Shown here in pieces: positions 1 through 10,346 of a stretch of DNA of 36,468 nt. Position numbers and translations under genes: made by a program. The stretch spans positions 1 through 36,468 of the forward strand of contig JAHEMY010000013.1 in the NCBI GenBank assembly GCA_024643425.1. The letters run 5' to 3'. This DNA comes from Flavobacteriaceae bacterium (GTDB lineage: Bacteria > Bacteroidota > Bacteroidia > Flavobacteriales > Flavobacteriaceae). The notes beneath the pieces were generated by a model. That model was not told the origin of the DNA. It saw nothing but the letters and a program-made list of their open reading frames with translations, and searched no databases. Position 1 is the stretch's first letter, and the number at the start of each line of letters is the position of its first letter.

Positions 1-1
1 G

Positions 2-2014
2 CTATTGTTTAAAATATTTGCCGATATCGATGTATTTGATATTGAAGTGGGTACAGAAGATATTGATTCCTTTATCGAAACGGTCAAAAATATTGCACCC
101 ACGTTTGGAGGGATAAACCTTGAGGACATAAAAGCACCAGAAGCGTTCGAGATCGAGCGTCGATTAAAGGAAGAACTCAATATTCCGGTGATGCACGACG
201 ACCAACATGGTACGGCAATCATTTCAGCAGCGGCACTATTGAACGCATTAGAATTAGCTGAAAAGAACATCGCTGAAGTTCGAATTGTAATAAGTGGTGC
301 AGGAGCAGCTGCCGTTTCATGTACAAAACTCTACAAGGCGTTTGGTGCTAAAGGTGAAAACATTGTAATGTTGGATAGTAAGGGAGTGATTAGAAAGGAT
401 CGTTCGGACTTGTCAAAAGAGAAAGAAGAATTTGCTTCCCATCGAAAAATAGACACCCTTGAAGAAGCTATGGTCGATGCCGATGTATTTGTTGGGTTGT
501 CCATTGCCGATATCGTGACTCCGAAAATGCTAAAGAGTATGGCCAACAATCCTATTGTTTTTGCCATGGCCAATCCGGATCCTGAAATAGCGTACGATGT
601 TGCGATAAAAACTAGGAAAGATCTCATTATGGCTACCGGTCGAAGCGATCATCCTAACCAAGTGAATAATGTATTGGGCTTCCCATTTATTTTTAGAGGG
701 GCTTTGGATGTGCGTGCAACCAAAATCAATGAGGAGATGAAAATGGCCGCCGTTGAAGCCTTAGCGTCATTAGCCAAAGAACCGGTTCCGGAGCAAGTAA
801 ATATTGCTTATGGAGAAACTAAATTGCATTTTGGTCGTGAATACATAATTCCTAAACCCTTCGATCCTCGTCTCATTGCTACAGTACCCCCTGCAGTTGC
901 CAAAGCAGCTATTGAAAGTGGCGTAGCGCAAGAACCCATAAAAGATTGGGCTAAATATGTAGACGATCTCAATGATCGAATGGGTAGCGACAATAAAATG
1001 ATTCGATTGCTCATGGATCGTGCACGAAATAAACCCAAGCGTGTAGTCTTTGCGGAGGCAGATCATCTGGATGTAATGAAAGCAGCCCAAATTGTTTTTG
1101 AGGAAGGCATTGCGATTCCTATTTTATTAGGGAGAAAAGAGGTGATTAAAGAATTGATGAACGAATTGGATTTTGATGAGGACCTCCAAATTATCGATCC
1201 AAAATCCGACGAACAAAATGAAAAACTGCTCGAGTACGCTAAGAAGTATTGGCAGTTGCGAAAACGTAATGGAGTGACCGCTTTCGATGCGAAAAGACTG
1301 ATGCGAGAGCGTAATTACTTTGCCTCAATGATGGTAAATACAGGTGATGCGGAAGCAATGGTGTCTGGATACGCAAGGTCTTATCCAACCGTGGTACGTC
1401 CCGTTTTGGAAACAATCGGCAAATATGAAGGGGTAAACAAAGTAGCTGCCACCAATTTAATGCTTACGCCTCGGGGGCCATTGTTTATTTCAGATACTTC
1501 AATCAATATTGATCCCACAGCAAATGAATTGGCCAATATCGCTCAAATGACGAGCTATACCATGAAAATGTTTGGATTGAAGCCTGTGATTGCCATGATT
1601 TCGTATGCTAATTTTGGATCTTCAAAGGACCCTCATGCAGCCAAAGTACGGGAAGCGGTTAAAATATTACATCAATCAAACCCGGATATGATTGTAGATG
1701 GCGAGATTCAAACCGATTTCGCACTGAATGGAGATATGCTAAAGAATAAATTCCCATTTTCTAAATTGGCCGGAAATAAAGTGAATGCATTAATCTTTCC
1801 TAACTTGGATTCGGCAAATAGTAATTATAAAATGCTGAAGGAACAAAAAGGGGTCGAATCGATTGGTCCAATATTGCTTGGAATGAAAAAACCGGTGCAT
1901 ATTTTTCAGTTGGGAGCAAGCGTGGAAGAAATGGTGAATATGACTGCAATTGCGGTGGTAGATGCACAACAAAAAGAGAAGCGAGCGAAAGAAGATCAAA
2001 AGAAAAATAACTAG
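2..2014 (+). CDS. maeB: NADP-dependent malic enzyme with phosphotransacetylase-like C-terminal domain (5' partial)
   Basis: Oxidative decarboxylation of malate to pyruvate with production of NADPH, in the cytoplasm. The reading frame is open to the left edge, so the true start and roughly the first 90-100 residues lie outside; the TTG at 5 is not a credible start. Visible residues: the metal/substrate motif HDDQHGTA at about 64-71, then a Rossmann dinucleotide fold with GAGAAAVSC at about 98-106. From about residue 330 to the end the protein is a phosphate acetyl/butyryltransferase-like domain (starting near NKMIRLLMDRARNKP). In MaeB enzymes this domain is known to serve as an acetyl-CoA regulatory module and not as a working transferase; that is family knowledge. 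The total length expected for the family is about 760 residues, and 669-670 are seen. The stop TAG is at 2012-2014. The gene is followed by its own 87-nt gap containing the ruvA promoter, so it is probably a separate transcription unit. Confidence 0.95.
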   Translation, partial: LLFKIFADIDVFDIEVGTEDIDSFIETVKNIAPTFGGINLEDIKAPEAFEIERRLKEELNIPVMHDDQHGTAIISAAALLNALELAEKNIAEVRIVISGAGAAAVSCTKLYKAFGAKGENIVMLDSKGVIRKDRSDLSKEKEEFASHRKIDTLEEAMVDADVFVGLSIADIVTPKMLKSMANNPIVFAMANPDPEIAYDVAIKTRKDLIMATGRSDHPNQVNNVLGFPFIFRGALDVRATKINEEMKMAAVEALASLAKEPVPEQVNIAYGETKLHFGREYIIPKPFDPRLIATVPPAVAKAAIESGVAQEPIKDWAKYVDDLNDRMGSDNKMIRLLMDRARNKPKRVVFAEADHLDVMKAAQIVFEEGIAIPILLGRKEVIKELMNELDFDEDLQIIDPKSDEQNEKLLEYAKKYWQLRKRNGVTAFDAKRLMRERNYFASMMVNTGDAEAMVSGYARSYPTVVRPVLETIGKYEGVNKVAATNLMLTPRGPLFISDTSINIDPTANELANIAQMTSYTMKMFGLKPVIAMISYANFGSSKDPHAAKVREAVKILHQSNPDMIVDGEIQTDFALNGDMLKNKFPFSKLAGNKVNALIFPNLDSANSNYKMLKEQKGVESIGPILLGMKKPVHIFQLGASVEEMVNMTAIAVVDAQQKEKRAKEDQKKNN

Positions 2015-2070
2015 GACAGAAGTAGGATAATTTTAGTTTTGTCAAAGCTGGCAGATGCAAATAATTGTAC

Positions 2071-2078
2071 TATCTTTG
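2071..2078 (+). promoter_or_regulatory. Putative -7 box for ruvA-sprA
   Basis: TATCTTTG is an exact match to the Bacteroidota -7 consensus TAnnTTTG and lies 23 nt before the ruvA ATG. The expected -33 position (about 2048-2051) shows only a poor TTTG-like match. Predicted from sequence only. Confidence 0.5.
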
Positions 2079-2101
2079 AACCATTAACCTTTTATTAACA
2101 C

Positions 2102-2683
2102 ATGATTGCCCATATACAGGGAAGATTAGTAGAAAAGAATCCGACCGATGTGGTGATAGACTGCCATGGAGTAGGCTATTTTTTGAATATATCATTGCAT
2201 ACATTTTCGCAACTCCCCACCACTGAAAATGTAAAATTATACACCCAATTGTTAGTCCGTGAAGATGCTCATACTTTGTATGGCTTTTCTACGGTTGAAG
2301 AACGTGAAGTGTTTAATTTATTAATTTCAGTTTCCGGGGTTGGAGCCAGTATTGCGAGGACGATGTTATCGTCCCTAACACCCGATCAAATAAGGGATGC
2401 CATTGTATCGGAAGATACGGTGACCATACAAGGAGTTAAAGGGATAGGGACAAAGACTGCACAACGTGTGGTATTGGATTTAAAAGATAAAATTTTAAAA
2501 GTGTATACAGCATCATCTATTTCTCTGAAGCCAAGCAATACGAATCGAAATGAAGCGTTATCTGCATTGGAGACATTAGGTTTTGCAAGGAAACAGGCTG
2601 AGAAAGCTTGTGATGTATTTTTAAAAGATCATCCACAGGCCTCTGTAGAAGAAATAATCAAACAAGCCTTAAAAAATTTGTAA
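2102..2683 (+). CDS. ruvA: Holliday junction branch migration protein RuvA
   Basis: RuvA binds four-way DNA junctions as a tetramer and recruits the RuvB motor for branch migration in recombinational repair. The 193-residue length is normal for the family. An OB-fold domain occupies residues about 1-65 (start MIAHIQGRLVEK, with HGVGYF near 23-28). Two helix-hairpin-helix motifs lie in the middle, seen as SVSGVGASIA (about 77-86) and GVKGIGTKTAQR (about 112-123). The small C-terminal RuvB-contacting domain covers about 148-193. The ATG is 23 nt after a good -7 box. The stop is only 4-10 nt from the sprA start, so ruvA and sprA are almost certainly cotranscribed; this order is commonly seen in Flavobacteriaceae. 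Confidence 0.97.
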   Translation: MIAHIQGRLVEKNPTDVVIDCHGVGYFLNISLHTFSQLPTTENVKLYTQLLVREDAHTLYGFSTVEEREVFNLLISVSGVGASIARTMLSSLTPDQIRDAIVSEDTVTIQGVKGIGTKTAQRVVLDLKDKILKVYTASSISLKPSNTNRNEALSALETLGFARKQAEKACDVFLKDHPQASVEEIIKQALKNL

Positions 2684-2693
2684 AGATTTGGGA

Positions 2694-5600
2694 GTGAAAA
2701 ATTACAATTTTAGAAACAGCTTCGCTAAATACATATTATTCGGAATTTTCATTTTAGCCGGAACCTTGGTACAAGCACAAGAGGATTCTACGGCAACCGG
2801 CTTTGATGTTGGTAGAATGGACCTTCCCAACCCAACCAGCATTCAAAACCTTTATACCTACGACCCCATAACGGATCGTTATATTCTTAGTCGAACCTTA
2901 GGAGATTTTAGTATTTCTTATCCGGTAATCTTAACACCGGAGGAATATCGTGACCTCGTTTTGAAGGAACAAATGAAAGAATATTTCAAAGAAAAAATCG
3001 ATGCTGCAGATGGACGTAAAGAGGGGGCGGAAGAAGCACAGAAAAATCTACTTCCAACTTTTTATGTGAATTCCAGTTTCTTCGAATCGGTTTTTGGAGG
3101 AAATACCATTGAAATCATACCACAAGGTACCGTAGAAATGGACCTTGGAATACTCTATACCAAACAAGATAATCCACAATTCTCTCCTAGAAACCGAAGC
3201 AATTTGTCTTTTGACTTCGACCAGAGAATTAGTTTGAGTTTATTAGGGAAAATTGGGGAACGCCTTCAAGTAACGGCCAATTATGATACCCAATCGACCT
3301 TCGACTTTCAAAATTTAATCAAACTTGAATATACGCCTACCGAGGACGATATTATTCAAAAAATTGAAGTGGGTAATGTGAGCATGCCTTTAAACAGTTC
3401 ACTTATTCAAGGAGCCCAAAGTTTGTTTGGGGTAAAAACACAATTGCAATTTGGAAAAACAACCATAACGGGTGTCTTCTCTGAGCAACGTTCAGAAACG
3501 CGATCGGTGGTGGCCGAAGGAGGAGCAACCGTTACAGATTACGAATTGTTTGCACTAGACTACGACGAAAACCGACACTTTTTCCTTGCGCATTACTTTC
3601 GAGATAATTACGACCGTGTCTTGCAGAATTATCCTTTTATCAATTCTCAAGTGCAAATTACCCGCGCAGAAGTTTGGATCACTAATAGAAATACAACCAC
3701 CAACGATGTTCGAAATATTGTGGCGCTTCAGGATATTGGAGAAGCCGATATTAGTAATATTGGTCTGAGTGTGGTTCCCGGAGGGTTTATCAACCGACCA
3801 AAAAATTCATTTCCCGATAACCGAAATAACGACTTTAACCCGTTTGGAATCGATAACCCTGCGGAACAAAGTATTTTAAATAACTCAATTCGAGATGTAG
3901 CGACAGTGCAAGGCGGATTCGGTGGTGTTCAAGTAAATGATGGAATTGATTATGTGAGCTTAGAAAATGCTCGAAAACTTCAGCCCAACGAATACCAGAT
4001 GAACAACCAATTGGGGTATATATCGCTAAACCAACGTCTCAATAACGACGAAGTATTGGCGGTGGCGTTTCAGTATACAGTGAATGGTAAAGTATATCAA
4101 GTTGGAGAATTTTCGACTGATGGTGTGGAAGCTACCGGACAAGAAGGAGGAGGCGTTATTCCTCCTGGTGGAGATCCCAATGGAGGTGGCCAACAAGGAA
4201 TTCCTCAAAACCTGGTGGTTAAACTTTTGAAGAGTAATATCACCAACGTGAACGAACCTGTTTGGGATATTATGATGAAAAACATTTATCCTATTGGTGC
4301 TTTTCAATTGGAACAAGAAGATTTCAGGTTGAATATTTTGTATTTAGACCCGTCACCACTAAATTATATTTCCCCGGTGGAAGGCACTCCTTTTCCAGAT
4401 CCGGACCTAACAGATCCTAATGCCGTCGATTTAAACGACGCAACGTTGTTGAGAGTTTTCAATTTAGACCGATTAAACTATAATAACGACCCACAGCAAG
4501 GGGGAGATGGTTTCTTTGACTTTTATCCGGGAATCACCGTAGACCAGCAAAATGGTCGAATTATCTTTACAAGCGTAGAGCCTTTCGGATCTTTCCTTTT
4601 CAACAAATTAGAGAATAGCACATCGGAGGATTATGGAAATCCACAAACGTATAACGCGAATCAGCAGAAATACGTTTTTAGAACGCTATATCGCTCTACA
4701 AAAACACAGGCCGAACAGGAAGAAAGTGATAAAAATAAGTTCCAGTTAAAGGGTACTTACAAATCAACCGGATCCGATGGTATTCCAATTGGAGCATTCA
4801 ATATCCCACAAGGATCGGTAACGGTTACCGCAGGAGGAAGAACCTTGGTTGAAGGAGTAGATTATACGGTGAACTATCAGTTGGGAAGAGTTCAAATCTT
4901 GGACCCTTCTTTGCAAAATTCAAACACTCCCATTAACATTAGCGTTGAAAATAATACGCTTTTCGGGCAGCAGACTAAACGATTTACAGGATTGGATATT
5001 CAACATAGATTCAATGATCAGTTCCAATTGGGAGGAACCTTCTTAAATCTTAATGAACGTCCGCTGACTCAAAAATCGTCCTTCCAAAATGAACCCATCA
5101 ACAATACCATGTTCGGTATTAATGGGAATTATTCAGCCGAAATACCTTTCCTTACGCGATTGGCCAATAAATTACCCAACATTGATACCGATGTGCCTTC
5201 AAACATTTCGATGCGTGGAGAATTTGCTTATTTGGTGCCAGGGGCTCCTAAAGTGTCGGATTTTGGAGGAAAGACGACTGCTTATGTTGACGATTTTGAA
5301 GCAGCACAAACAGCAATCGATATTTCAACACCACTTACCTGGTTCCTTTCTAGTACACCTATTGGTTTGGGAGGGGAAATAGAGAACAATAATTTAGCTT
5401 ACAACTACAACAGGGCTAAACTTAATTGGTACACCATCGACCCAATTTTCTATAGCTCACAGCGGCCTGATGGTATTTCAGAAGCAGACCTTTCTTCTCC
5501 ATTTACAAGAAGAATTTTTAGAAATGAGATCTTTCCTGATCAGGATTTAGTTCAAGGACAAACACAAGCATTGTTCACCTTGGACCTAGCGTATAAACCG

Positions 5601-8600
5601 AGTGAACGAGGACCCTACAACTTCAACCCGGTAGCAGCAGGAGGAAATACCTTGCCAAATCCTGAAGCTAGATTTGGTGGGATATCGCGACAATTAACCA
5701 CAACCGATTTTGAACGTTCCAATGTGGAATACATTCAGTTTTGGTTGATGGACCCATTTATTTATGATGAGAATAGTACTAATCCGGGAGGAAAATTAAC
5801 ATTCAACTTAGGAAATATTTCTGAAGACGTTCTTAAGGATGGTAGAAAACAATATGAAAACGGACTCCCTGAAGACGGATCCGAATTAAACACGCTTACC
5901 ACAGAATGGGGTAGAGTTCCGAGCAACCAATCTTTAGTATACACCTTCAGCAGCACAGGAGCAGGAAGAGCCAATCAAGATATTGGATTGGATGGTTTGA
6001 ATGATGGTGCAGAAGCTGCAAAATTCCCCGATTTTGCCAATCAGCCTGACCCTGCTAATGATAATTACCAGTATTTTTTACAAGCAGAAGGGAATATTCT
6101 AGAACGCTATAATCTTTTTAACGGAACAGAAGGAAACGCTCCGGAGACCTTGAGCAATACTAATCGTGGTGCTACCGCTCAACCGGACGTGGAGGACATC
6201 AACCGTGATAACACGATGAATACGGTCGACAGTTATTATGAATATGCGATCAATTTGGTTCCGGGAATGACCTTAGAGTCGCAATATGTTTCGGATATTA
6301 AGGAGATTACAATCACTACACAAACCAACGAAGATATTCCTGTGCGATGGATTCAATTTAGAATTCCGTTGAGTGATTATACCGATGCGATAAATGGAAT
6401 TTCAGACTTCCGTTCTATTCGATTTATGAGAATGTATATGTCCGAATTTCAACAAGAAACAGTACTTCGTTTTGGTACCTTGGAACTCTTTAGAGGGGAT
6501 TATAGAAGGTATATCGAATCCTTGGATGCCGATGGAAGTAGCAATGATCTTGACAATACCACTTTCGAGAACGAAGCTGTAGGGATAATTCAAAATAGTA
6601 ATTACGTAATTCCGCCCGGTGTATTTCGAGAAGAATTAAATAATAATAACAACATTATTCGTCAAGATGAGCAATCATTGGCATTACGTGTTTGTGAATT
6701 AGAACCGGACGATGCTCGTGCAGTTTACAAGAATTTTAACGTAGACATGCGACAATACAAGAATCTGGAAATGTTTATTCACGCGGAATCCTTGCCTCCT
6801 CCGGCAACCTTATTGTCCGATGGAGATATGGCGGCGTTCATCCGATTGGGGAACGATTTAAATACCAGTTTCTACGAAATTGAAATTCCGTTAAACGTCT
6901 CTCCAAACCTTGAAAATCCATCAGATTCTGATGCAGACATTGTTTGGCCTTTAGAAAACAGATTAAACTTGCCTTTGCGATTACTGCAGGATGTTAAGGC
7001 AAGAGTTCTCGGAGATCCAACTAGCGATATTACGGAAATCACGTATTTTGATCAATCCGAACTAGATCCAAGTTCTGTGGGTTCTGAAAACGAACTTCGA
7101 ATAGGAATTAAAGGGAATCCAAGTTTTGGTAATGTTCGTGTGATTATGATCGGACTTAGAAATAAATCAAATAGTGATGTTTGCGGAGAAGTTTGGTTTA
7201 ACGAACTTAGAATGAGTGAGTTAGAGAATAAAGGAGGTTGGGCTGCCGTGGCGAATATGGATGCGAATATTGCAGATTTTGCCAATGTGAGTGCGACGGG
7301 AAGAGTTTCGACCATTGGGTTTGGTTCGATTGAGCAAGGGCCAAATCAACGAAGTTTGGAGGATACCAAACAATACGACGTTGTGACTAATTTCAATTTA
7401 GGACAATTATTACCTCCTAAATGGGGAATTCAACTTCCGTTTAATTATGGGATTGGGGAAGAATTAATTACCCCAAAGTACGACCCGGAATTCGATGATA
7501 TTGAATTACAGGAACGCTTAGACAGTACCACTGATGCTGCTCAAAGGGATGCGATCGAGGAACAGGCCATAAATTATACCAAACGCCAGAGTATAAATTT
7601 CATTGGGGTTCGAAAAAATAAAACGGGAGAAAGTAAACCGATGCCGTATGATGTCGAAAACTTCACTTTTTCTTACTCGTACAACCAAACCGATCATCAC
7701 GATTTTGAAATAGAAGATGCATTGGATCAAAATGTTCGATTGGGTGGAACGTATGATTATTCCTTTGTTCAAAAACCAATTGAACCTTTCAAAAAGAACG
7801 ATTCCTTGTTTACTGGGAAGTACTGGCAATTCCTGAAAGATTTAAACTTCAATGCATTACCCAGTAATATTTCTGTAAGCTCAAACATTACTAGGCAATA
7901 TAAAGAGCAGAAATTTAGAGAGTTAAATTTACTGCCTGGACAAATAGGGTTGCCGGTGTTATACCAGAGAAACTTCTTGTTCGACTGGCAATACACCATT
8001 AATTATAACCTTACCAATTCACTCCGCTTTAATTTCAATGCGGCGAACAATCGCATTATAAATAATTATATCCAAGATGGAATCGTCGATAATTCGATTG
8101 GCGTTTGGGATGGATTTTTCCAAGTGGGTGATCCAAACCAACATTTCCAGTCGTTGCAGCTGAACTACGATTTGCCTACGGCGAAGTTTCCATTCTTAAA
8201 ATGGATAAGAGCAACCTATTCTTATCAAGGAGATTTCCAGTGGCAGGATGGATCCGATTTGTTTAGTAACATTCAAGTTCCTTCTGAGGATGGTGATCCT
8301 ATAAGTTATAATCTAGGAAATTCTATTCAAAATGCGAGTACGCATCGAATCAATTCGACGCTTGATATGAATAGCTTTTATCGTTATATCGGATTAACAA
8401 AAATTAAAGGGAACAGAGCCGGTGGTCGTTCTGGTGAAGAAGAAAAAGGAGGAGACTCCTCACGCGGTGGGGATAATGATGGTAGTAACGATGGCAAAGC
8501 ACCCTCAGCCGATGACAAACGAAACCAGATTAGAAATGGCCGTGGTGGCGGAGATGGAGTTGTTGGAGGATCTGGATCTTTAAATGGAGGCCAAAAAGCA

Positions 8601-9941
8601 ATGAATACCTTGATTGGTTTGCTTACCTCGGTTAAAAAAATTCAACTAAATTATCAGGAAAACAATGGTATTTTCTTGCCAGGATATACACCGGATGTAG
8701 GATTTGCAGGTACCTTAAAACCAACAACTGGATTTGTATTCGGAAGTCAGGCCGAGGTGAGAGAATTGGCAGCTCGAAAGGGATGGCTTACTTTATATCC
8801 TGAATTCAATGAACAGTATACCGAGGTGGAATCTAGACAATTGGATGCACAAGCCAACATCGAATTATTACCTGACTTAAAAATTGACTTGAATGGTTCA
8901 AGAGTATACTCAGAAAATTATACCGAGAACTATATTGTTGAAGATGATATTTATCGATCATTAACACCCAATACATTTGGAAACTTTAATATTTCAACGC
9001 TCTTGGTAAAAACAGCCTTTAGTAAAAGCGACGAAACGGGATCTGATGCCTTTAATGATTTTAGAAGTAATCGTATTACCATTGCAAATCGTTTGGCAGA
9101 AAAATTCTATGGGTCGACTACTTATCCTAGGGATGATGAAGGGTACCCGGTTGGATTTGGTAAAACGAGTCAGCAGGTATTGTTACCTTCTTTCCTATCT
9201 GCCTATAAAGGAAGTGATGCATCGAAAGAAGAGACCGGAATATTCAGGGATATTCCTATCCCTAACTGGGATCTGAAATATACGGGCTTAATGCGTATTA
9301 AGTGGTTTAAAAAACAATTCAAACGTTTTTCAATCCAGCATGGATACCGAGCTGCCTATACGGTGAATCAATTCCAATCAAACTTGGACTACGATCCAAA
9401 CAATCCTGAAGATGTTGATCAATCCGGGAATTTCAAAGCCCCTACCTTGTTGAACAATGTGAACCTTACAGAACAATTCTCACCTTTAGTTCGAATTGAT
9501 TTTGAAATGCAAAACTCAGTAAAAATTCTTGCCGAGCTTCGAAAAGATCGAGCATTGTCTTTAAGTTTTGCAAATAACCTGCTTACTGAAATTAAAGGAG
9601 ATGAGTTGATTCTCGGACTCGGATACCGTATTAAAGATTTGAGAATTGGAACCAATTTTGGTGGAAAGAAAACGGTCTTACGCAGTGATTTAAACTTTAA
9701 GATGGACTTCTCCGTGCGAGAGAACAAAACCATCATTCGATACTTAGATATTGAAAATAATCAAACTACAGCAGGACAAACCATTTATGGATTGCAATTC
9801 TCGGCCGATTACGCGCTGAGCAAGAATTTAACAGCCTTGTTCTATTACGATCATACGTTCTCTGAATATGCGATCTCTACGGCATTCCCGCAAACTACAA
9901 TTCGAAGCGGGATTACCTTGCGATATAACTTTGGAAATTAA
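2694..9941 (+). CDS. sprA: T9SS outer-membrane translocon / cell surface gliding protein SprA
   Basis: SprA forms the very large outer-membrane beta-barrel of the type IX secretion system, through which gliding adhesins such as SprB and RemA and secreted enzymes leave the cell (established for Flavobacterium johnsoniae). The product is about 2415 residues, the usual family size. A signal peptide is visible (hydrophobic ILFGIFILAGTLVQAQ within the first 31 residues). The early segment around residues 55-110 (YDPITDRYILSRTLGDF) matches the SprA N-terminal domain, and the rest alternates barrel-like strands with long loops, ending in an aromatic strand (LRYNFGN). No ATG is available near the N-terminus. 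GTG at 2694 gives a typical signal peptide start; TTG at 2688 would add two residues. There is no T9SS sorting domain, as expected for the translocon itself. Two glycine-rich low-complexity inserts occur (see findings). It is cotranscribed with ruvA; gcvH follows after 24 nt. Confidence 0.96.
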   Translation: MKNYNFRNSFAKYILFGIFILAGTLVQAQEDSTATGFDVGRMDLPNPTSIQNLYTYDPITDRYILSRTLGDFSISYPVILTPEEYRDLVLKEQMKEYFKEKIDAADGRKEGAEEAQKNLLPTFYVNSSFFESVFGGNTIEIIPQGTVEMDLGILYTKQDNPQFSPRNRSNLSFDFDQRISLSLLGKIGERLQVTANYDTQSTFDFQNLIKLEYTPTEDDIIQKIEVGNVSMPLNSSLIQGAQSLFGVKTQLQFGKTTITGVFSEQRSETRSVVAEGGATVTDYELFALDYDENRHFFLAHYFRDNYDRVLQNYPFINSQVQITRAEVWITNRNTTTNDVRNIVALQDIGEADISNIGLSVVPGGFINRPKNSFPDNRNNDFNPFGIDNPAEQSILNNSIRDVATVQGGFGGVQVNDGIDYVSLENARKLQPNEYQMNNQLGYISLNQRLNNDEVLAVAFQYTVNGKVYQVGEFSTDGVEATGQEGGGVIPPGGDPNGGGQQGIPQNLVVKLLKSNITNVNEPVWDIMMKNIYPIGAFQLEQEDFRLNILYLDPSPLNYISPVEGTPFPDPDLTDPNAVDLNDATLLRVFNLDRLNYNNDPQQGGDGFFDFYPGITVDQQNGRIIFTSVEPFGSFLFNKLENSTSEDYGNPQTYNANQQKYVFRTLYRSTKTQAEQEESDKNKFQLKGTYKSTGSDGIPIGAFNIPQGSVTVTAGGRTLVEGVDYTVNYQLGRVQILDPSLQNSNTPINISVENNTLFGQQTKRFTGLDIQHRFNDQFQLGGTFLNLNERPLTQKSSFQNEPINNTMFGINGNYSAEIPFLTRLANKLPNIDTDVPSNISMRGEFAYLVPGAPKVSDFGGKTTAYVDDFEAAQTAIDISTPLTWFLSSTPIGLGGEIENNNLAYNYNRAKLNWYTIDPIFYSSQRPDGISEADLSSPFTRRIFRNEIFPDQDLVQGQTQALFTLDLAYKPSERGPYNFNPVAAGGNTLPNPEARFGGISRQLTTTDFERSNVEYIQFWLMDPFIYDENSTNPGGKLTFNLGNISEDVLKDGRKQYENGLPEDGSELNTLTTEWGRVPSNQSLVYTFSSTGAGRANQDIGLDGLNDGAEAAKFPDFANQPDPANDNYQYFLQAEGNILERYNLFNGTEGNAPETLSNTNRGATAQPDVEDINRDNTMNTVDSYYEYAINLVPGMTLESQYVSDIKEITITTQTNEDIPVRWIQFRIPLSDYTDAINGISDFRSIRFMRMYMSEFQQETVLRFGTLELFRGDYRRYIESLDADGSSNDLDNTTFENEAVGIIQNSNYVIPPGVFREELNNNNNIIRQDEQSLALRVCELEPDDARAVYKNFNVDMRQYKNLEMFIHAESLPPPATLLSDGDMAAFIRLGNDLNTSFYEIEIPLNVSPNLENPSDSDADIVWPLENRLNLPLRLLQDVKARVLGDPTSDITEITYFDQSELDPSSVGSENELRIGIKGNPSFGNVRVIMIGLRNKSNSDVCGEVWFNELRMSELENKGGWAAVANMDANIADFANVSATGRVSTIGFGSIEQGPNQRSLEDTKQYDVVTNFNLGQLLPPKWGIQLPFNYGIGEELITPKYDPEFDDIELQERLDSTTDAAQRDAIEEQAINYTKRQSINFIGVRKNKTGESKPMPYDVENFTFSYSYNQTDHHDFEIEDALDQNVRLGGTYDYSFVQKPIEPFKKNDSLFTGKYWQFLKDLNFNALPSNISVSSNITRQYKEQKFRELNLLPGQIGLPVLYQRNFLFDWQYTINYNLTNSLRFNFNAANNRIINNYIQDGIVDNSIGVWDGFFQVGDPNQHFQSLQLNYDLPTAKFPFLKWIRATYSYQGDFQWQDGSDLFSNIQVPSEDGDPISYNLGNSIQNASTHRINSTLDMNSFYRYIGLTKIKGNRAGGRSGEEEKGGDSSRGGDNDGSNDGKAPSADDKRNQIRNGRGGGDGVVGGSGSLNGGQKAMNTLIGLLTSVKKIQLNYQENNGIFLPGYTPDVGFAGTLKPTTGFVFGSQAEVRELAARKGWLTLYPEFNEQYTEVESRQLDAQANIELLPDLKIDLNGSRVYSENYTENYIVEDDIYRSLTPNTFGNFNISTLLVKTAFSKSDETGSDAFNDFRSNRITIANRLAEKFYGSTTYPRDDEGYPVGFGKTSQQVLLPSFLSAYKGSDASKEETGIFRDIPIPNWDLKYTGLMRIKWFKKQFKRFSIQHGYRAAYTVNQFQSNLDYDPNNPEDVDQSGNFKAPTLLNNVNLTEQFSPLVRIDFEMQNSVKILAELRKDRALSLSFANNLLTEIKGDELILGLGYRIKDLRIGTNFGGKKTVLRSDLNFKMDFSVRENKTIIRYLDIENNQTTAGQTIYGLQFSADYALSKNLTALFYYDHTFSEYAISTAFPQTTIRSGITLRYNFGN

Positions 9942-9965
9942 CGAACCTAAAATATTGATATAAGC

Positions 9966-10346
9966 ATGAATGTTCCTTCAAATTTAAAGTATACCAAAGA
10001 CCACGAATGGATTTTAATTGATGGTGATATTGCCACGGTAGGTATCACCGATTTTGCTCAAGGTGAGCTGGGTGATATTGTTTATGTAGAGGTGGAAACA
10101 GTCGACGAGACCTTAGGCCAAGAAGAAGTTTTTGGAACGGTGGAAGCGGTAAAAACTGTTTCAGATCTTTTCCTTCCGCTATCCGGAGAAATAATTGAAT
10201 TCAATGAAGCTCTGGAAGGGGAACCCGAAATTGTGAATTCTGATCCTTATGGAGATGGGTGGATGATTAAAATAAAAATCTCTAATCCTGACGAAATTGA
10301 AGGTCTCTTGGATGATGCGGCTTATAAAGCGATTATTGGGGGGTAA
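9966..10346 (+). CDS. gcvH: Glycine cleavage system H protein
   Basis: Lipoyl-carrying protein that shuttles the aminomethyl intermediate between the P, T and L proteins of the glycine cleavage system in the cytoplasm. The 126-residue length is typical. The N-terminus [10 protein letters not shown] and the mid-region [12 protein letters not shown] are hallmarks; Lys63 within the latter is the expected lipoylation site. The acidic C-terminal part ([11 protein letters not shown]) also fits. The P, T and L genes are not in this window. It lies 24 nt after sprA with no obvious terminator between, so readthrough from ruvA-sprA is plausible, and its 3' end overlaps the VanZ-like gene. Confidence 0.97.
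   Translation: MNVPSNLKYTKDHEWILIDGDIATVGITDFAQGELGDIVYVEVETVDETLGQEEVFGTVEAVKTVSDLFLPLSGEIIEFNEALEGEPEIVNSDPYGDGWMIKIKISNPDEIEGLLDDAAYKAIIGG

Noticed and set aside
4026-4316. Antisense and out-of-frame open frames within sprA (also 3586-3768, 5089-5382, 7052-7315, 7518-7829 and 9419-9736)
   Set aside because: All overlap the long sprA coding frame and show no recognisable protein features.
8400-8600. Possible frameshift or tandem DNA repeat in the Gly-rich part of SprA
   Set aside because: The reading frame stays open, the barrel sequence resumes after it, and there is no exact DNA repeat unit, so it reads as a low-complexity loop.
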